Shown: positions 1 through 7,299, counted from the first letter of the stretch. The stretch is DNA of 18,019 nt from an uncultured Gammaproteobacteria bacterium (GCA_913009215.1 CAJVXG010000009.1:1-18019); one strand, 5' to 3'. Program-made: numbers and translations. The notes: generated by a model from the letters alone, not told the origin.

Positions 1-55
1 CGCATTGTATAAACGAAAGCAGCGAATATCAAAAAGTAATTCTCCGTGAATTGGA

Positions 56-61
56 TATAAT
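56..61 (+). promoter_or_regulatory. Putative -10 box upstream of trmJ
   Basis: A perfect TATAAT lies 29 bases before the proposed trmJ start, so transcription would begin near position 68. No convincing -35 box is visible 16-18 bases upstream, where the sequence is A-rich. The rest of positions 1-90 shows no gene. A divergent gene could begin just off the left edge, but this cannot be seen. Confidence 0.45.
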
Positions 62-90
62 CACCTTGTTTTTGTTATCAGGACCTGTCT

Positions 91-804
91 TTGCCAGATC
101 ATATACGAATTGTATTGGTGCGGCCCTCCCACCCCGGGAATATTGGCGCCACTGCCCGCGCCATGATGACCATGGGTCTGGGTCGGTTGGTTCTGGTGCA
201 ACCGGCCTGTTTCCCGAGCCAGGTGGCGACGGACCGCGCCTCCGGGGCTGTGGGTATCCTGAAACAGGCGGTGTGCTGTGATTCATTACAGCAGGCCATC
301 GCAGATTGCCATCTGGTGCTGGGTACTACAGCACGAGATCGTACCGTTGAGTGGCCGCAATGCACCCCCAGGGAGGCGGCAAGCAGGATTGCCGAATTGT
401 CGAGCGAACAGCAGGTGGCCATTGTTTTTGGTACCGAACGCATCGGATTGTCCAATGAAGAGCTCGATCTATGCCATACAATGGTGCGCATCCCCTGTAA
501 CCCGGAATTCAGTTCGCTGAACCTGGCATCGGCGGTGCAGATTCTCTGTTATGAAATCATGCTGATGATGGATTTGAAGCAAGGCCATGAAAGACCCACC
601 GAGACACTGGCAAAACAGGAAGATATGCAACGCTTTTATAGTCATTTGCACGAAGTGCTTGTCGAGCTGGAATTTCTGGATGAAGATAACCCAAGGTTGC
701 TGGACCGGAGGCTGCACCGCTTGTTTAATCGGGCGGCCCTGGTGGAGAGTGAAGTACAAATTTTAAGGGGCATTTTGACCGCTATTCAGCGTAAAAATGG
801 TTGA
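91..804 (+). CDS. trmJ: tRNA (cytidine/uridine-2'-O-)-methyltransferase TrmJ
   Basis: This SPOUT-class RNA methyltransferase 2'-O-methylates nucleotide 32 of the tRNA anticodon loop using S-adenosylmethionine. The 237-residue length is close to E. coli TrmJ. Three family blocks are visible: the N-terminal RIVLVRPSHPGNIGATARAM block, the VFGTERIGLSNEEL block, and the PEFSSLNLASAVQ knot motif that binds the cofactor. The C-terminal helix ending LRGILTAIQRKNG also matches the family. The start is a TTG codon, chosen because an AGGA Shine-Dalgarno sequence at 80-83 sits 7 bases upstream and because the protein begins exactly where the conserved core begins. In many gammaproteobacteria trmJ lies directly before the cysE/isc block, as here. 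Confidence 0.95.
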   Translation: MPDHIRIVLVRPSHPGNIGATARAMMTMGLGRLVLVQPACFPSQVATDRASGAVGILKQAVCCDSLQQAIADCHLVLGTTARDRTVEWPQCTPREAASRIAELSSEQQVAIVFGTERIGLSNEELDLCHTMVRIPCNPEFSSLNLASAVQILCYEIMLMMDLKQGHERPTETLAKQEDMQRFYSHLHEVLVELEFLDEDNPRLLDRRLHRLFNRAALVESEVQILRGILTAIQRKNG

Positions 805-829
805 ATACTTGACACCCAAACTAGGGAAT
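805..829 (+). promoter_or_regulatory. Candidate IscR type 1 site and -35 element upstream of cysE
   Basis: The 25-bp element begins ATACTTGAC and ends ACTAGGGAAT. Its left arm matches the type 1 IscR consensus (ATASYYGAC...) at every base and includes a perfect -35 hexamer, TTGACA, at 809-814. The right arm resembles the right arm of the well-known iscR promoter site but departs from the strict consensus, and the centre does not match. A weak -10 (CTAATT, 833-838) follows at 18-bp spacing. It starts one base after the trmJ stop. The promoter is reasonably supported; IscR binding is inference. Confidence 0.45.
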
Positions 830-859
830 GGCCTAATTCATAAATATTAGGAATTGCTA

Positions 860-1627
860 ATGCTTAAGCGCCTGGCTACATATCTGCGAACCGTTGCTGA
901 GCGTGATCCAGCAGCACGGTCATGGTGGGAGATCCTGACCGCCTATCCGGGCGTACATGCTATGTTTGCGCACAGATTGGCGCACCGGCTGTGGCGCTGG
1001 CGTTTATATTGGTTTGCCCGGCTGGTTTCGCACTTAAGCAGGTGGCTTACCGGGATAGAAATACACCCGGGGGCAAAAATTGGTGACCGTTTCTTCATAG
1101 ACCATGGCATGGGTGTGGTTATCGGTGAAACGGCAGAAGTGGGCAATGATTGCACCCTGTATCACGGCGTTACCCTGGGCGGTACTTCCTGGGATAAAGT
1201 CAAAAGACACCCCACATTGGGCGACAATGTGGTGGTAGGTGCGGGAGCGAAGGTATTAGGGCCGGTCCTGATTGGCGATAACGCCAGGATTGGATCCAAT
1301 TCTGTCGTTATACACGATGTCCCGGAAGGGGCAACGGTGGTGGGGATTCCAGGCAGGATAGTTACGGCACCCAAGGAAATGTCGAAAGAACGCCAGGAGA
1401 CGGCCAAGAAAATGGGTTTCGATGCCTATGGGTTGACCAGGCAAATGCCTGACCCAGTGGCACATGCCATCGACTGCATGTTGGACCATATACATGCGGT
1501 GGACGAAAAACTGGAGAATATCTGCCAGGCGATGAAGCAATCCGGCGTGGATGTGGCCGATATAGAAATTCCAGAGCTGGATATCAAGCATCTGGAAGCA
1601 GGCGAAGGGGAAGACAGAAATAGTTGA
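860..1627 (+). CDS. cysE: Serine O-acetyltransferase CysE
   Basis: CysE transfers acetyl from acetyl-CoA to L-serine, giving O-acetylserine for cysteine synthesis. The 255-residue protein has a short N-terminal helical part (about 1-65), then a left-handed hexapeptide-repeat helix (about 66-170). Visible active-site features are IEIHPGAKIG, the catalytic His in IDHGMG (H82), and YHGVTLGGTS. The residue corresponding to E. coli Asp143 is Glu67, usual for the shorter CysE/EpsC-like class. A charged, probably helical tail of about 80 residues follows. The tail ends Asn-Ser rather than with the terminal Ile that E. coli CysE inserts into CysK. The ATG at 860 was preferred over an in-frame TTG at 854 because AGGA (849-852) is correctly spaced only for the ATG. 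The stop codon lies inside the IscR site of the next promoter. Confidence 0.94.
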   Translation: MLKRLATYLRTVAERDPAARSWWEILTAYPGVHAMFAHRLAHRLWRWRLYWFARLVSHLSRWLTGIEIHPGAKIGDRFFIDHGMGVVIGETAEVGNDCTLYHGVTLGGTSWDKVKRHPTLGDNVVVGAGAKVLGPVLIGDNARIGSNSVVIHDVPEGATVVGIPGRIVTAPKEMSKERQETAKKMGFDAYGLTRQMPDPVAHAIDCMLDHIHAVDEKLENICQAMKQSGVDVADIEIPELDIKHLEAGEGEDRNS

Positions 1628-1651
1628 CTAATTTTGTCAGGAATGTACACT
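1620..1651 (+). promoter_or_regulatory. iscR promoter with IscR type 1 operator
   Basis: A 25-bp element at 1620-1644 matches the type 1 IscR consensus at 23 of 25 positions. It has left arm ATAGTTGACT, an AT-rich centre, and right arm GTCAGGAAT. It overlaps the -35 hexamer TTGACT (1624-1629). A -10 hexamer TACACT (1646-1651) follows at 16 bp. This is the arrangement expected for autorepression by [2Fe-2S]-IscR, which blocks RNA polymerase when clusters are plentiful. The cysE stop codon (1625-1627) lies within the operator. The match was judged by eye. Confidence 0.8.
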
Positions 1652-1686
1652 AACCTCCAAGTAAAGTACAAATATGGGATATAGCT

Positions 1687-2154
1687 ATGAAATTAACGAC
1701 TAAAGGGCGATATGCGGTAACGGCCATGCTTGATTTGGCCTTGCATTTTAATCAGGGCGCTGTGACATTGGCGGATATTGCGGGACGACAGGGGATTTCG
1801 CTGTCCTATCTGGAGCAATTATTTGCCAAACTCCGGCGAGGCGGTTTGGTCGAGAGCGTACGCGGTCCAGGCGGAGGCTATAATTTGGCCCGCGATCCAT
1901 CGCAAATTGCTGTTGCCGAAATTATTGTAACAATTAACGAGAATATTGATGCAACTCGCTGTGGTGGCGAAAAGAATTGTCATGGCGATGAGACCTGCTT
2001 AACTCATCAGCTTTGGGAAGACCTGAGTGACCGCATCTACAATTTCCTTAACAGTATCACCTTGGGCGATTTGGTGAATAAACCCCATGTGCAGGAAGTG
2101 GCGCTACATCAGGAAGGACGCATGCAGACAAACCGGCAGACGGTTGCGTCATAA
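1687..2154 (+). CDS. iscR: Rrf2-family Fe-S cluster-sensing transcriptional regulator IscR
   Basis: IscR is a dimeric [2Fe-2S] regulator that represses the isc operon when holo and also controls type 2 promoters in the apo form. The 155-residue protein begins MKLTTKGRYAVTAMLDLA, with a winged helix-turn-helix (about 1-60) and the GLVESVRGPGGGYNLARDP wing. The cluster ligands are all present at the E. coli positions: Cys92, Cys98, Cys104 (spacing C-x5-C-x5-C) and His107. A GGGAT sequence about 7 bases upstream serves as ribosome binding site. It is first in the isc operon and sits behind its own candidate operator, consistent with autoregulation. Confidence 0.97.
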   Translation: MKLTTKGRYAVTAMLDLALHFNQGAVTLADIAGRQGISLSYLEQLFAKLRRGGLVESVRGPGGGYNLARDPSQIAVAEIIVTINENIDATRCGGEKNCHGDETCLTHQLWEDLSDRIYNFLNSITLGDLVNKPHVQEVALHQEGRMQTNRQTVAS

Positions 2155-2180
2155 GTAGCAGGAAGTAACGATGACAACAT

Positions 2181-2212
2181 GTTCTGTCTGGTCAGGACGT
2201 AGGACTACCAGA
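2181..2212 (+). promoter_or_regulatory. Possible alternative stem-loops in the iscR-iscS gap
   Basis: Two mutually exclusive hairpins can be drawn in this 89-bp spacer. One is GTTCTG (2181-2186) with CAGGAC (2193-2198), six pairs including one G-U, around a six-base loop. The other is TCTGGT (2187-2192) with ACCAGA (2207-2212), six pairs around a 14-base loop. In E. coli the equivalent spacer is where the sRNA RyhB acts and where an RNA structure protects iscR mRNA. A similar role here is only a guess. Confidence 0.25.
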
Positions 2213-2243
2213 TTGTGCGGTTTTAAGATGTAGAGACTGTGTC

Positions 2244-3458
2244 ATGAAGAAACCAATATACCTAGACTACTCCGCGACGACCCCGGTGGACCCCCGGGTG
2301 GCAGAGAAATTGTGCCAATATCTGACGCAGGAGGGTGAGTTCGGTAACCCGGCCTCCCGGTCCCACGCCTATGGCTGGCATGCCGAGGACGCCATTGATG
2401 AGGCACGCGCAAATGTCGCCAGGCTGATTGGCGCCAACCCCAAGGAAATCATCTGGACTTCCGGGGCCACCGAGTCCGATAACCTGGCCATCAAGGGCGC
2501 GGCCCATTTTTACAAGAAAAAGGGTAGACATATTGTTACCTGCAAGACAGAGCACAAAGCCGTGCTCGATACCTGTCGCCAACTGGAGCGGGAAGGTTTT
2601 GAGCTTACCTACCTTGATCCTGAGGACAATGGGTTGGTTGACCTGGGGAAACTGGAGTCCGCATTACGCGACGACACCATTCTGGTGTCAATTATGCACG
2701 TCAATAACGAGACTGGCGTTATCCAGGATATTGCAGCGATTGGTCAGTTGGTACGTGACCGCGGTATTGTGTTTCATACCGACGCGGCCCAGAGTGCCGG
2801 CAAGATACCTGTTGACGTAGAGGCAATGAATGTAGACTTGATGTCACTGTCGGCGCACAAGGTCTATGGCCCCAAAGGTATTGGCGCACTGTATGTACGC
2901 CGCAAACCCCGTATACGACTGGAGGCGCAGATCCATGGTGGCGGGCATGAACGGGGATTGCGCTCAGGCACGCTGGCTACCCACCAGATTGTGGGCATGG
3001 GTGAGGCCTTCCGCATTGCTGCTGAGGAAATGGAAGTAGAAGCGGCGCGCATTCGTAAATTACGCGACCGTTTGTATCAGGGTTTTCAGGATATTGATGA
3101 AGTTTATATTAATGGTGATATGGATCAGCGAATTCCAGGTAACCTCAACATCAGCTTTAATTTTGTTGAGGGTGAGTCCTTGATTATGGCGCTGAAGGAT
3201 CTGGCAGTATCGTCAGGTTCCGCCTGTACCTCGGCCAGCCTGGAGCCATCTTATGTATTACGCGCCCTGGGGCGCAGCGATGAACTGGCGCACAGCTCAA
3301 TCCGGTTTACACTGGGTCGTTTTACCACCGAGGAAGAGATCGATTACACCATTGAGCTGGTGAAAAAGAATATTGACAGACTACGGGAAATGTCGCCACT
3401 ATGGGAGATGCACCAGGAAGGTGTGGATCTCAGCAAGGTACAGTGGGCGGCACATTAA
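2244..3458 (+). CDS. iscS: Cysteine desulfurase IscS
   Basis: IscS is a PLP enzyme that converts cysteine to alanine and holds the released sulfur as a persulfide. It passes the sulfur to IscU and to tRNA-thiolation and cofactor pathways. The 404-residue length equals E. coli IscS and the sequences align without visible gaps. Key features are YLDYSATTPVDPRV at the N-terminus, TSGATESDNLAIKGA, TEHKAVLDTC, and the PLP lysine in SAHKVYGPKG (Lys206 by colinearity). The mobile-loop catalytic cysteine lies in SSGSACTSASLEPSYVLRAL (Cys328). The C-terminal LSKVQWAAH resembles the region that contacts IscU. It is an ordinary, intact isc-type desulfurase, separated from iscR by 89 bp. Confidence 0.98.
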   Translation: MKKPIYLDYSATTPVDPRVAEKLCQYLTQEGEFGNPASRSHAYGWHAEDAIDEARANVARLIGANPKEIIWTSGATESDNLAIKGAAHFYKKKGRHIVTCKTEHKAVLDTCRQLEREGFELTYLDPEDNGLVDLGKLESALRDDTILVSIMHVNNETGVIQDIAAIGQLVRDRGIVFHTDAAQSAGKIPVDVEAMNVDLMSLSAHKVYGPKGIGALYVRRKPRIRLEAQIHGGGHERGLRSGTLATHQIVGMGEAFRIAAEEMEVEAARIRKLRDRLYQGFQDIDEVYINGDMDQRIPGNLNISFNFVEGESLIMALKDLAVSSGSACTSASLEPSYVLRALGRSDELAHSSIRFTLGRFTTEEEIDYTIELVKKNIDRLREMSPLWEMHQEGVDLSKVQWAAH

Positions 3459-3462
3459 GACT

Positions 3463-3478
3463 TAATGCTATAGTATTA
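3463..3478. repeat. 16-bp near-perfect palindrome in the iscS-iscU gap
   Basis: TAATGCTATAGTATTA reads the same on both strands except for one G/T pair that would be a wobble in RNA. It sits between the iscS stop and the iscU ribosome binding site (GGGAG, about 3489-3493). It could be a weak hairpin for mRNA processing or simply AT-rich chance. Confidence 0.25.
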
Positions 3479-3501
3479 TTTGAATAGCGGGAGTAAAAGA
3501 C

Positions 3502-3909
3502 ATGGCATACAGTGATAAAGTTTTGGATCATTACGAAAATCCGCGCAATGTTGGCACCATGGATAAAGCAGATACTGCTGTAGGGACCGGTATGGTAGGC
3601 GCCCCTGCCTGTGGAGATGTTATGAAATTGCAAATCAAGGTCAATGAAGAGGGTGTTATTGAAGATGCTAAATTCAAGACCTATGGTTGTGGCTCGGCCA
3701 TTGCCTCCAGCTCCCTGCTAACCGAATGGGTCAAGGGCAAGACGCTGGACCAGGCCCGTCAAATCAAGAATTCAGATATTGCTGAAGAGTTGGCACTGCC
3801 GCCGGTCAAGATTCATTGTTCTGTTCTGGCAGAAGATGCGATCAAGGCCGCGATTGAAGACTATCAGTCCAAGTCTGAAGCGCCGGCATCTTCCGAGGAT
3901 GCCGCCTAG
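3502..3909 (+). CDS. iscU: Fe-S cluster scaffold protein IscU
   Basis: IscU is the scaffold on which [2Fe-2S] and [4Fe-4S] clusters are assembled, using sulfur from IscS and electrons from Fdx, before HscA/HscB drive transfer. The 135-residue protein begins MAYSDKVLDHYENPRNVG. It carries the three conserved cysteines: Cys37 in GAPACGD, Cys63 in YGCGSAIASS, and Cys106 in KIHCSVLAEDA. The aspartate next to Cys37 is also present. The HscA recognition motif LPPVK precedes the third cysteine. The short Ser/Glu/Ala-rich tail makes it slightly longer than E. coli IscU (128). A GGGAG ribosome binding site lies upstream. Confidence 0.98.
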   Translation: MAYSDKVLDHYENPRNVGTMDKADTAVGTGMVGAPACGDVMKLQIKVNEEGVIEDAKFKTYGCGSAIASSSLLTEWVKGKTLDQARQIKNSDIAEELALPPVKIHCSVLAEDAIKAAIEDYQSKSEAPASSEDAA

Positions 3910-3921
3910 TCGGAGTGGCAG

Positions 3922-4245
3922 ATGGCGATTACGTTAACGCAAGCGGCAGCCAGGCGGATTCGCGACTTTCTCGAAAAACGCGGCAAAGGTGAAGGGTTAC
4001 GTGTTGGCGTCAAGACCTCCGGCTGTTCCGGTATGGCCTATGTACTTGAGTATGTCGACGAAATAAACAAGGATGACCAGGTTTATGAGTCGCATGGAGT
4101 TAAGGTTATCGTTGACCCGAAAAGTCTGGCATACATTGATGGTACCGAGCTGGATTACACAAAAGAGGGGCTGAATGAGGGCTTTGCCTTTAGTAATCCC
4201 AATGTGACCAGTGAATGTGGTTGTGGCGAGAGCTTCAACATTTGA
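3922..4245 (+). CDS. iscA: A-type Fe-S carrier protein IscA
   Basis: IscA is an A-type carrier that binds iron or Fe-S clusters and delivers clusters to apo-targets, especially [4Fe-4S] proteins. The 107-residue length matches the family. The three ligand cysteines are present: Cys35 in KTSGCSGMAY, and Cys99 and Cys101 in the C-terminal ECGCGESF. The DYTKEGLNEGFAFSNPNV segment before the C-terminal motif is typical of IscA rather than ErpA or SufA, and the operon position supports this. It begins 12 bp after the iscU stop. Confidence 0.97.
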   Translation: MAITLTQAAARRIRDFLEKRGKGEGLRVGVKTSGCSGMAYVLEYVDEINKDDQVYESHGVKVIVDPKSLAYIDGTELDYTKEGLNEGFAFSNPNVTSECGCGESFNI

Positions 4246-4285
4246 ACGCAGTACATGTATTCTGTTTCCCCCCAATTAATTATCC

Positions 4286-4819
4286 ATGCAGCAGGACGAT
4301 CTCAAGAAGGACTTCTTTGCGTTTCTGGGTTTACCCATAGCGTTTGACCTCGATCCGGAAGCACTGGAAGACAACTACCGCACTCTGCAAAAACACCTGC
4401 ATCCCGATAAATTCTCCATGTCCACAGAACAGGAGAAGCGTATGGCAGTGCAGCTAACCGCTCATCTGAACGAGGCCCAGGCTACATTAAGCAACCCGAT
4501 GCGCAGGGGCCGATATTTACTGGTCATGCAGGGCATTGATACCAATGAAGAGACCGATACGGTGATGCCGGCAGTATTCCTGATGGAGCAAATAGAGATC
4601 AGAGAGCAGCTTGAGGAGCTGGATAGTGTTGATGATCCGTGGGCAAGGCTTGATGCATTGGCAGAAATGATCGGAAAAAAAATAAAAGATCGGGTTCAGG
4701 GCTTATCGAAGGCCTTTGCCGCAAAGGATTTCCAGGGTGCGCGTGGTATTGTCCGGGAAATGCAGTTCTTGCATAAAATTCAGGATGAGATCGAACAATC
4801 AGAAGATCGATTATCGTAA
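4286..4819 (+). CDS. hscB: Fe-S cluster assembly co-chaperone HscB
   Basis: HscB is a J-domain protein (Hsc20) that brings IscU to HscA and stimulates its ATPase. The 177-residue protein has an N-terminal J domain (about 8-80) with the essential HPD tripeptide at residues 39-41 in LHPDKFS. The C-terminal three-helix domain contains FLMEQIEIREQLEELD and is the IscU-binding part. It is a few residues longer at the N-terminus than E. coli HscB (171). No good Shine-Dalgarno sequence is seen before the ATG, so translation may be weak or coupled. A 40-bp gap separates it from iscA and 14 bp separate it from hscA. Confidence 0.95.
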   Translation: MQQDDLKKDFFAFLGLPIAFDLDPEALEDNYRTLQKHLHPDKFSMSTEQEKRMAVQLTAHLNEAQATLSNPMRRGRYLLVMQGIDTNEETDTVMPAVFLMEQIEIREQLEELDSVDDPWARLDALAEMIGKKIKDRVQGLSKAFAAKDFQGARGIVREMQFLHKIQDEIEQSEDRLS

Positions 4820-4833
4820 AGAATGAATACATC

Positions 4834-6723
4834 ATGGCTTTATTGCAAATAAGTGAACCTGGACAATCTACGGCGCCACATGAGCATCGTTTGGCCGCCG
4901 GCATCGATCTGGGAACAACGAATTCCCTGATTGCCAGCGTGCGCAGCGGTATTGCCGAGACCTTGCCGGACGATTCAGGGCGGCACCTGTTGCCCTCGGT
5001 GGTGCGCTATGGCAAGGATAAAAACCCGGTCGTAGGCCATGCTGCCCTGGCAGTACAAACGACTGAGCCGCTGAATACCATATCATCGGTCAAACGTTTG
5101 ATGGGAAGAGGGAAAGAGGACGTATTGACACTGCATGACACCATGCCGTATCGCTTTGTCGATACCGAGGGCGGTATGCCGTCAATACAAACCGACTCTG
5201 GTGTCTATAGCCCTGTTGAAATCTCCGCCGAAATACTGAGAACCTTGAGAAATCGCGCCGAAGAGTCTCTCGGGGGTGATTTGACCGGTGTTGTTATTAC
5301 CGTGCCGGCCTATTTTGACGAGGCCCAGCGTCAGGCCACCAAAGATGCCGCCAGTCTTGCAGGATTAAAGGTACTGCGTTTATTAAATGAACCCACCGCT
5401 GCAGCTGTGGCGTACGGCCTGGATCAGAAACCGGAGGGCGTGTTCGCGATATACGATCTTGGCGGCGGTACTTTTGATATTTCAATATTGCATTTGAAAA
5501 AAGGCGTGTTCGAAGTTCTGGCCACTGCAGGCGATAGCGCACTGGGTGGCGATGATTTTGATCATGCCATCGCCGACTGGCTGATTGAGCAATCCGGCAT
5601 AGACGCATCCGGGAACCACTCCATATTAAGACAGGCTTTGCTGGTTGCAAGAAAGGCAAAAGAACAATTAAGTAATGAGACGACGGTAACGGTTGAGTTG
5701 TCGGATGGCAAGAACCAGCATTGGCAGGGTGCGCTCGATAGAGACACGCTAACGTCGCTGATAGATCCTATAGTAGTCAGGACCCTGCCGGCATGTCGGC
5801 GTTGTTTGCGTGATGCTGGCCTGAAGGTCGACCATATTGATGGTGTCGTTCTGGTGGGCGGTTCTACCCGCAGCCCACAGGTGCGAGACAAGGTGACCGG
5901 GTTTTTTGGCAAACCGGCATTGTTGCATATTGATCCGGAAAGAGTAGTGGCCATTGGCGCCGCACTGCAGGCCGATATATTGGTTGGCAATAAGCCCGAA
6001 GAAGATATGCTGTTGCTTGATGTCACTCCATTATCGCTCGGTATCGAAGTTATGGGTGGTATGGTTGAGAAGATCATTCCACGCAATAGCCCGATACCGA
6101 TTGCCAAGGCCCAGGAATTTACCACCTATCAGGACGGCCAGACGGCCATGGTTATTCATGTTTTGCAGGGTGAACGTGAAATGGTGCAAGATTGCCGATC
6201 ACTGGCCCGGTTTAATCTACGTGGTATTCCGCCAATGGTTGCCGGAGCGGCGCGAATTCGTGTGACTTACCAGGTGGATGCGGATGGTTTGCTCAGCGTT
6301 AGTGCACGGGAGGAAACCCGAAATGTTGAGAGCTTTATCGAAGTAAAACCGTCTTACGGCCTGACCGATGCCGAAGTGGAGGCTATGTTGAGATCGTCTT
6401 TCGAGCATGCCGAGGATGACATGCAGGAAAGAAAATTACGGGAAAAGCAAGTAGAGGCAGAGAGTTTACTGCAGGCGGTGGCTGTGGCGCTTAAAGCGGA
6501 TGGTGAAAGATTCCTGAACGATGAAGAAAGAAGTGCCATTGATAAATGTATGAACAAGCTGGCACAAAGCAAGACTGGTCGTGATGCTGTGCTTATTGAT
6601 CAGAATGCGAAGGCGCTGAACCGGGCAACGTATGAATTTGCGTCCCGACGCATGGACAATAATGTACAGCAGGCGCTGAAGGGGCACAGTGTTAATGAGT
6701 TCGAGGAAACATCCGGGAAATGA
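4834..6723 (+). CDS. hscA: Fe-S cluster assembly Hsp70 chaperone HscA
   Basis: HscA is a specialised Hsp70 that uses ATP hydrolysis to release clusters from IscU by binding its LPPVK motif. The 629-residue protein carries the nucleotide-binding domain signatures GIDLGTTNSLIASV (from about residue 23), VVITVPAYFDEAQRQATKDA, AIYDLGGGTFDISIL and VVLVGGSTRSPQVRD. The substrate-binding domain begins near LLLDVTPLSLGIEVMGG, and an alpha-helical lid follows. The length is near E. coli HscA (616). HscA and HscB next to each other between iscA and fdx is the standard ISC arrangement and separates this gene from housekeeping dnaK. Confidence 0.97.
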   Translation: MALLQISEPGQSTAPHEHRLAAGIDLGTTNSLIASVRSGIAETLPDDSGRHLLPSVVRYGKDKNPVVGHAALAVQTTEPLNTISSVKRLMGRGKEDVLTLHDTMPYRFVDTEGGMPSIQTDSGVYSPVEISAEILRTLRNRAEESLGGDLTGVVITVPAYFDEAQRQATKDAASLAGLKVLRLLNEPTAAAVAYGLDQKPEGVFAIYDLGGGTFDISILHLKKGVFEVLATAGDSALGGDDFDHAIADWLIEQSGIDASGNHSILRQALLVARKAKEQLSNETTVTVELSDGKNQHWQGALDRDTLTSLIDPIVVRTLPACRRCLRDAGLKVDHIDGVVLVGGSTRSPQVRDKVTGFFGKPALLHIDPERVVAIGAALQADILVGNKPEEDMLLLDVTPLSLGIEVMGGMVEKIIPRNSPIPIAKAQEFTTYQDGQTAMVIHVLQGEREMVQDCRSLARFNLRGIPPMVAGAARIRVTYQVDADGLLSVSAREETRNVESFIEVKPSYGLTDAEVEAMLRSSFEHAEDDMQERKLREKQVEAESLLQAVAVALKADGERFLNDEERSAIDKCMNKLAQSKTGRDAVLIDQNAKALNRATYEFASRRMDNNVQQALKGHSVNEFEETSGK

Positions 6724-6729
6724 CGAGAC

Positions 6730-7068
6730 ATGCCAAAACTTAAATTTTTACCCCACGAGGAAATATGTCCGCAGGGCATGACCATAGAAGCAGAGCCCGG
6801 GACAACGATCATTGAAGCTGCACTGCAAGCAGGTATACCGGTTGAGCATGCTTGTGAGAAGGTCTGTGCCTGCACCACATGTCACGTCATTATTCGCCAT
6901 GGATTTGATAGCCTGGAACAGGCCACGGAGAAAGAAGAGGATTTGCTGGATAAGGCCTGGGGTCTGGAGCCGGAGTCCCGCTTGAGTTGCCAGGCCAAAG
7001 TGGCGGACAGCGATCTGGAGATCGAAATTCCGAAATACACTATTAATATGGTATCCGAAGCTCACTAG
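6730..7068 (+). CDS. fdx: ISC-system [2Fe-2S] ferredoxin Fdx
   Basis: This adrenodoxin-type ferredoxin supplies electrons for cluster assembly on IscU and probably binds IscS. The 112-residue protein has the four cluster cysteines at positions 42, 48, 51 and 87, in HACEKVCACTTCHV and LSCQA, plus the extra Cys46 also seen in E. coli Fdx. Acidic residues in EKEEDLLDKAWGLEPESRL match the conserved ISC ferredoxin surface. It starts 6 bp after hscA stops, so the two are co-transcribed. Confidence 0.97.
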   Translation: MPKLKFLPHEEICPQGMTIEAEPGTTIIEAALQAGIPVEHACEKVCACTTCHVIIRHGFDSLEQATEKEEDLLDKAWGLEPESRLSCQAKVADSDLEIEIPKYTINMVSEAH

Positions 7069-7090
7069 AGAAAATATCAGAGGTGCAATG

Positions 7091-7297
7091 ATGGGTCTGA
7101 AATGGATAGAAAGCCAGGAAATTGCTTTGGCGCTGCTTGAAGCAAAACCCGATGTGAATCCACGGACAGTGCGTTTTATGGATCTTGCTGCATGGGTGTT
7201 GGCGCTGGATGATTTTGATGACGACAAAGAACACTGCGGCGAGAAAATACTGGAAGCCATACAGCAGGCATGGATTGATGAAGCCGATCTTGATTGA
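7091..7297 (+). CDS. iscX: Fe-S cluster assembly protein IscX
   Basis: IscX is a small acidic winged-helix protein that binds IscS at the same face as CyaY and tunes desulfurase activity; it also binds iron weakly. The 68-residue protein MGLKWIESQEIALALLEAKP... aligns from its first residue with E. coli IscX. It keeps the acidic iron-binding patch LDDFDDD and ends with the typical AWIDEAD. Two ATG codons are adjacent (7088 and 7091). The second was chosen because it matches the family N-terminus and lies 7 bases after AGAGG (7079-7083). It is the last gene of the isc operon. Confidence 0.95.
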   Translation: MGLKWIESQEIALALLEAKPDVNPRTVRFMDLAAWVLALDDFDDDKEHCGEKILEAIQQAWIDEADLD

Positions 7298-7299
7298 AT

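Noticed and set aside
129..131. Glu in place of Asp in the first NKxD motif of Der (residue positions) as a possible defect
   Set aside because: An NKxE motif in the first GTPase domain also occurs in other functional Der proteins, so it is normal variation.
29..286. Minus-strand open frame across the trmJ start
   Set aside because: Its proline/arginine-rich sequence has no recognisable domain and it overlaps the conserved trmJ N-terminus.
854..859. TTG start for cysE, two codons upstream
   Set aside because: The AGGA ribosome binding site would be only one base away, while the ATG at 860 has normal spacing.
5562..6125. 187-codon open frame on the minus strand inside hscA
   Set aside because: It lies wholly inside the well-supported hscA gene, has Ser/Thr-rich antisense-like composition, and matches no family.
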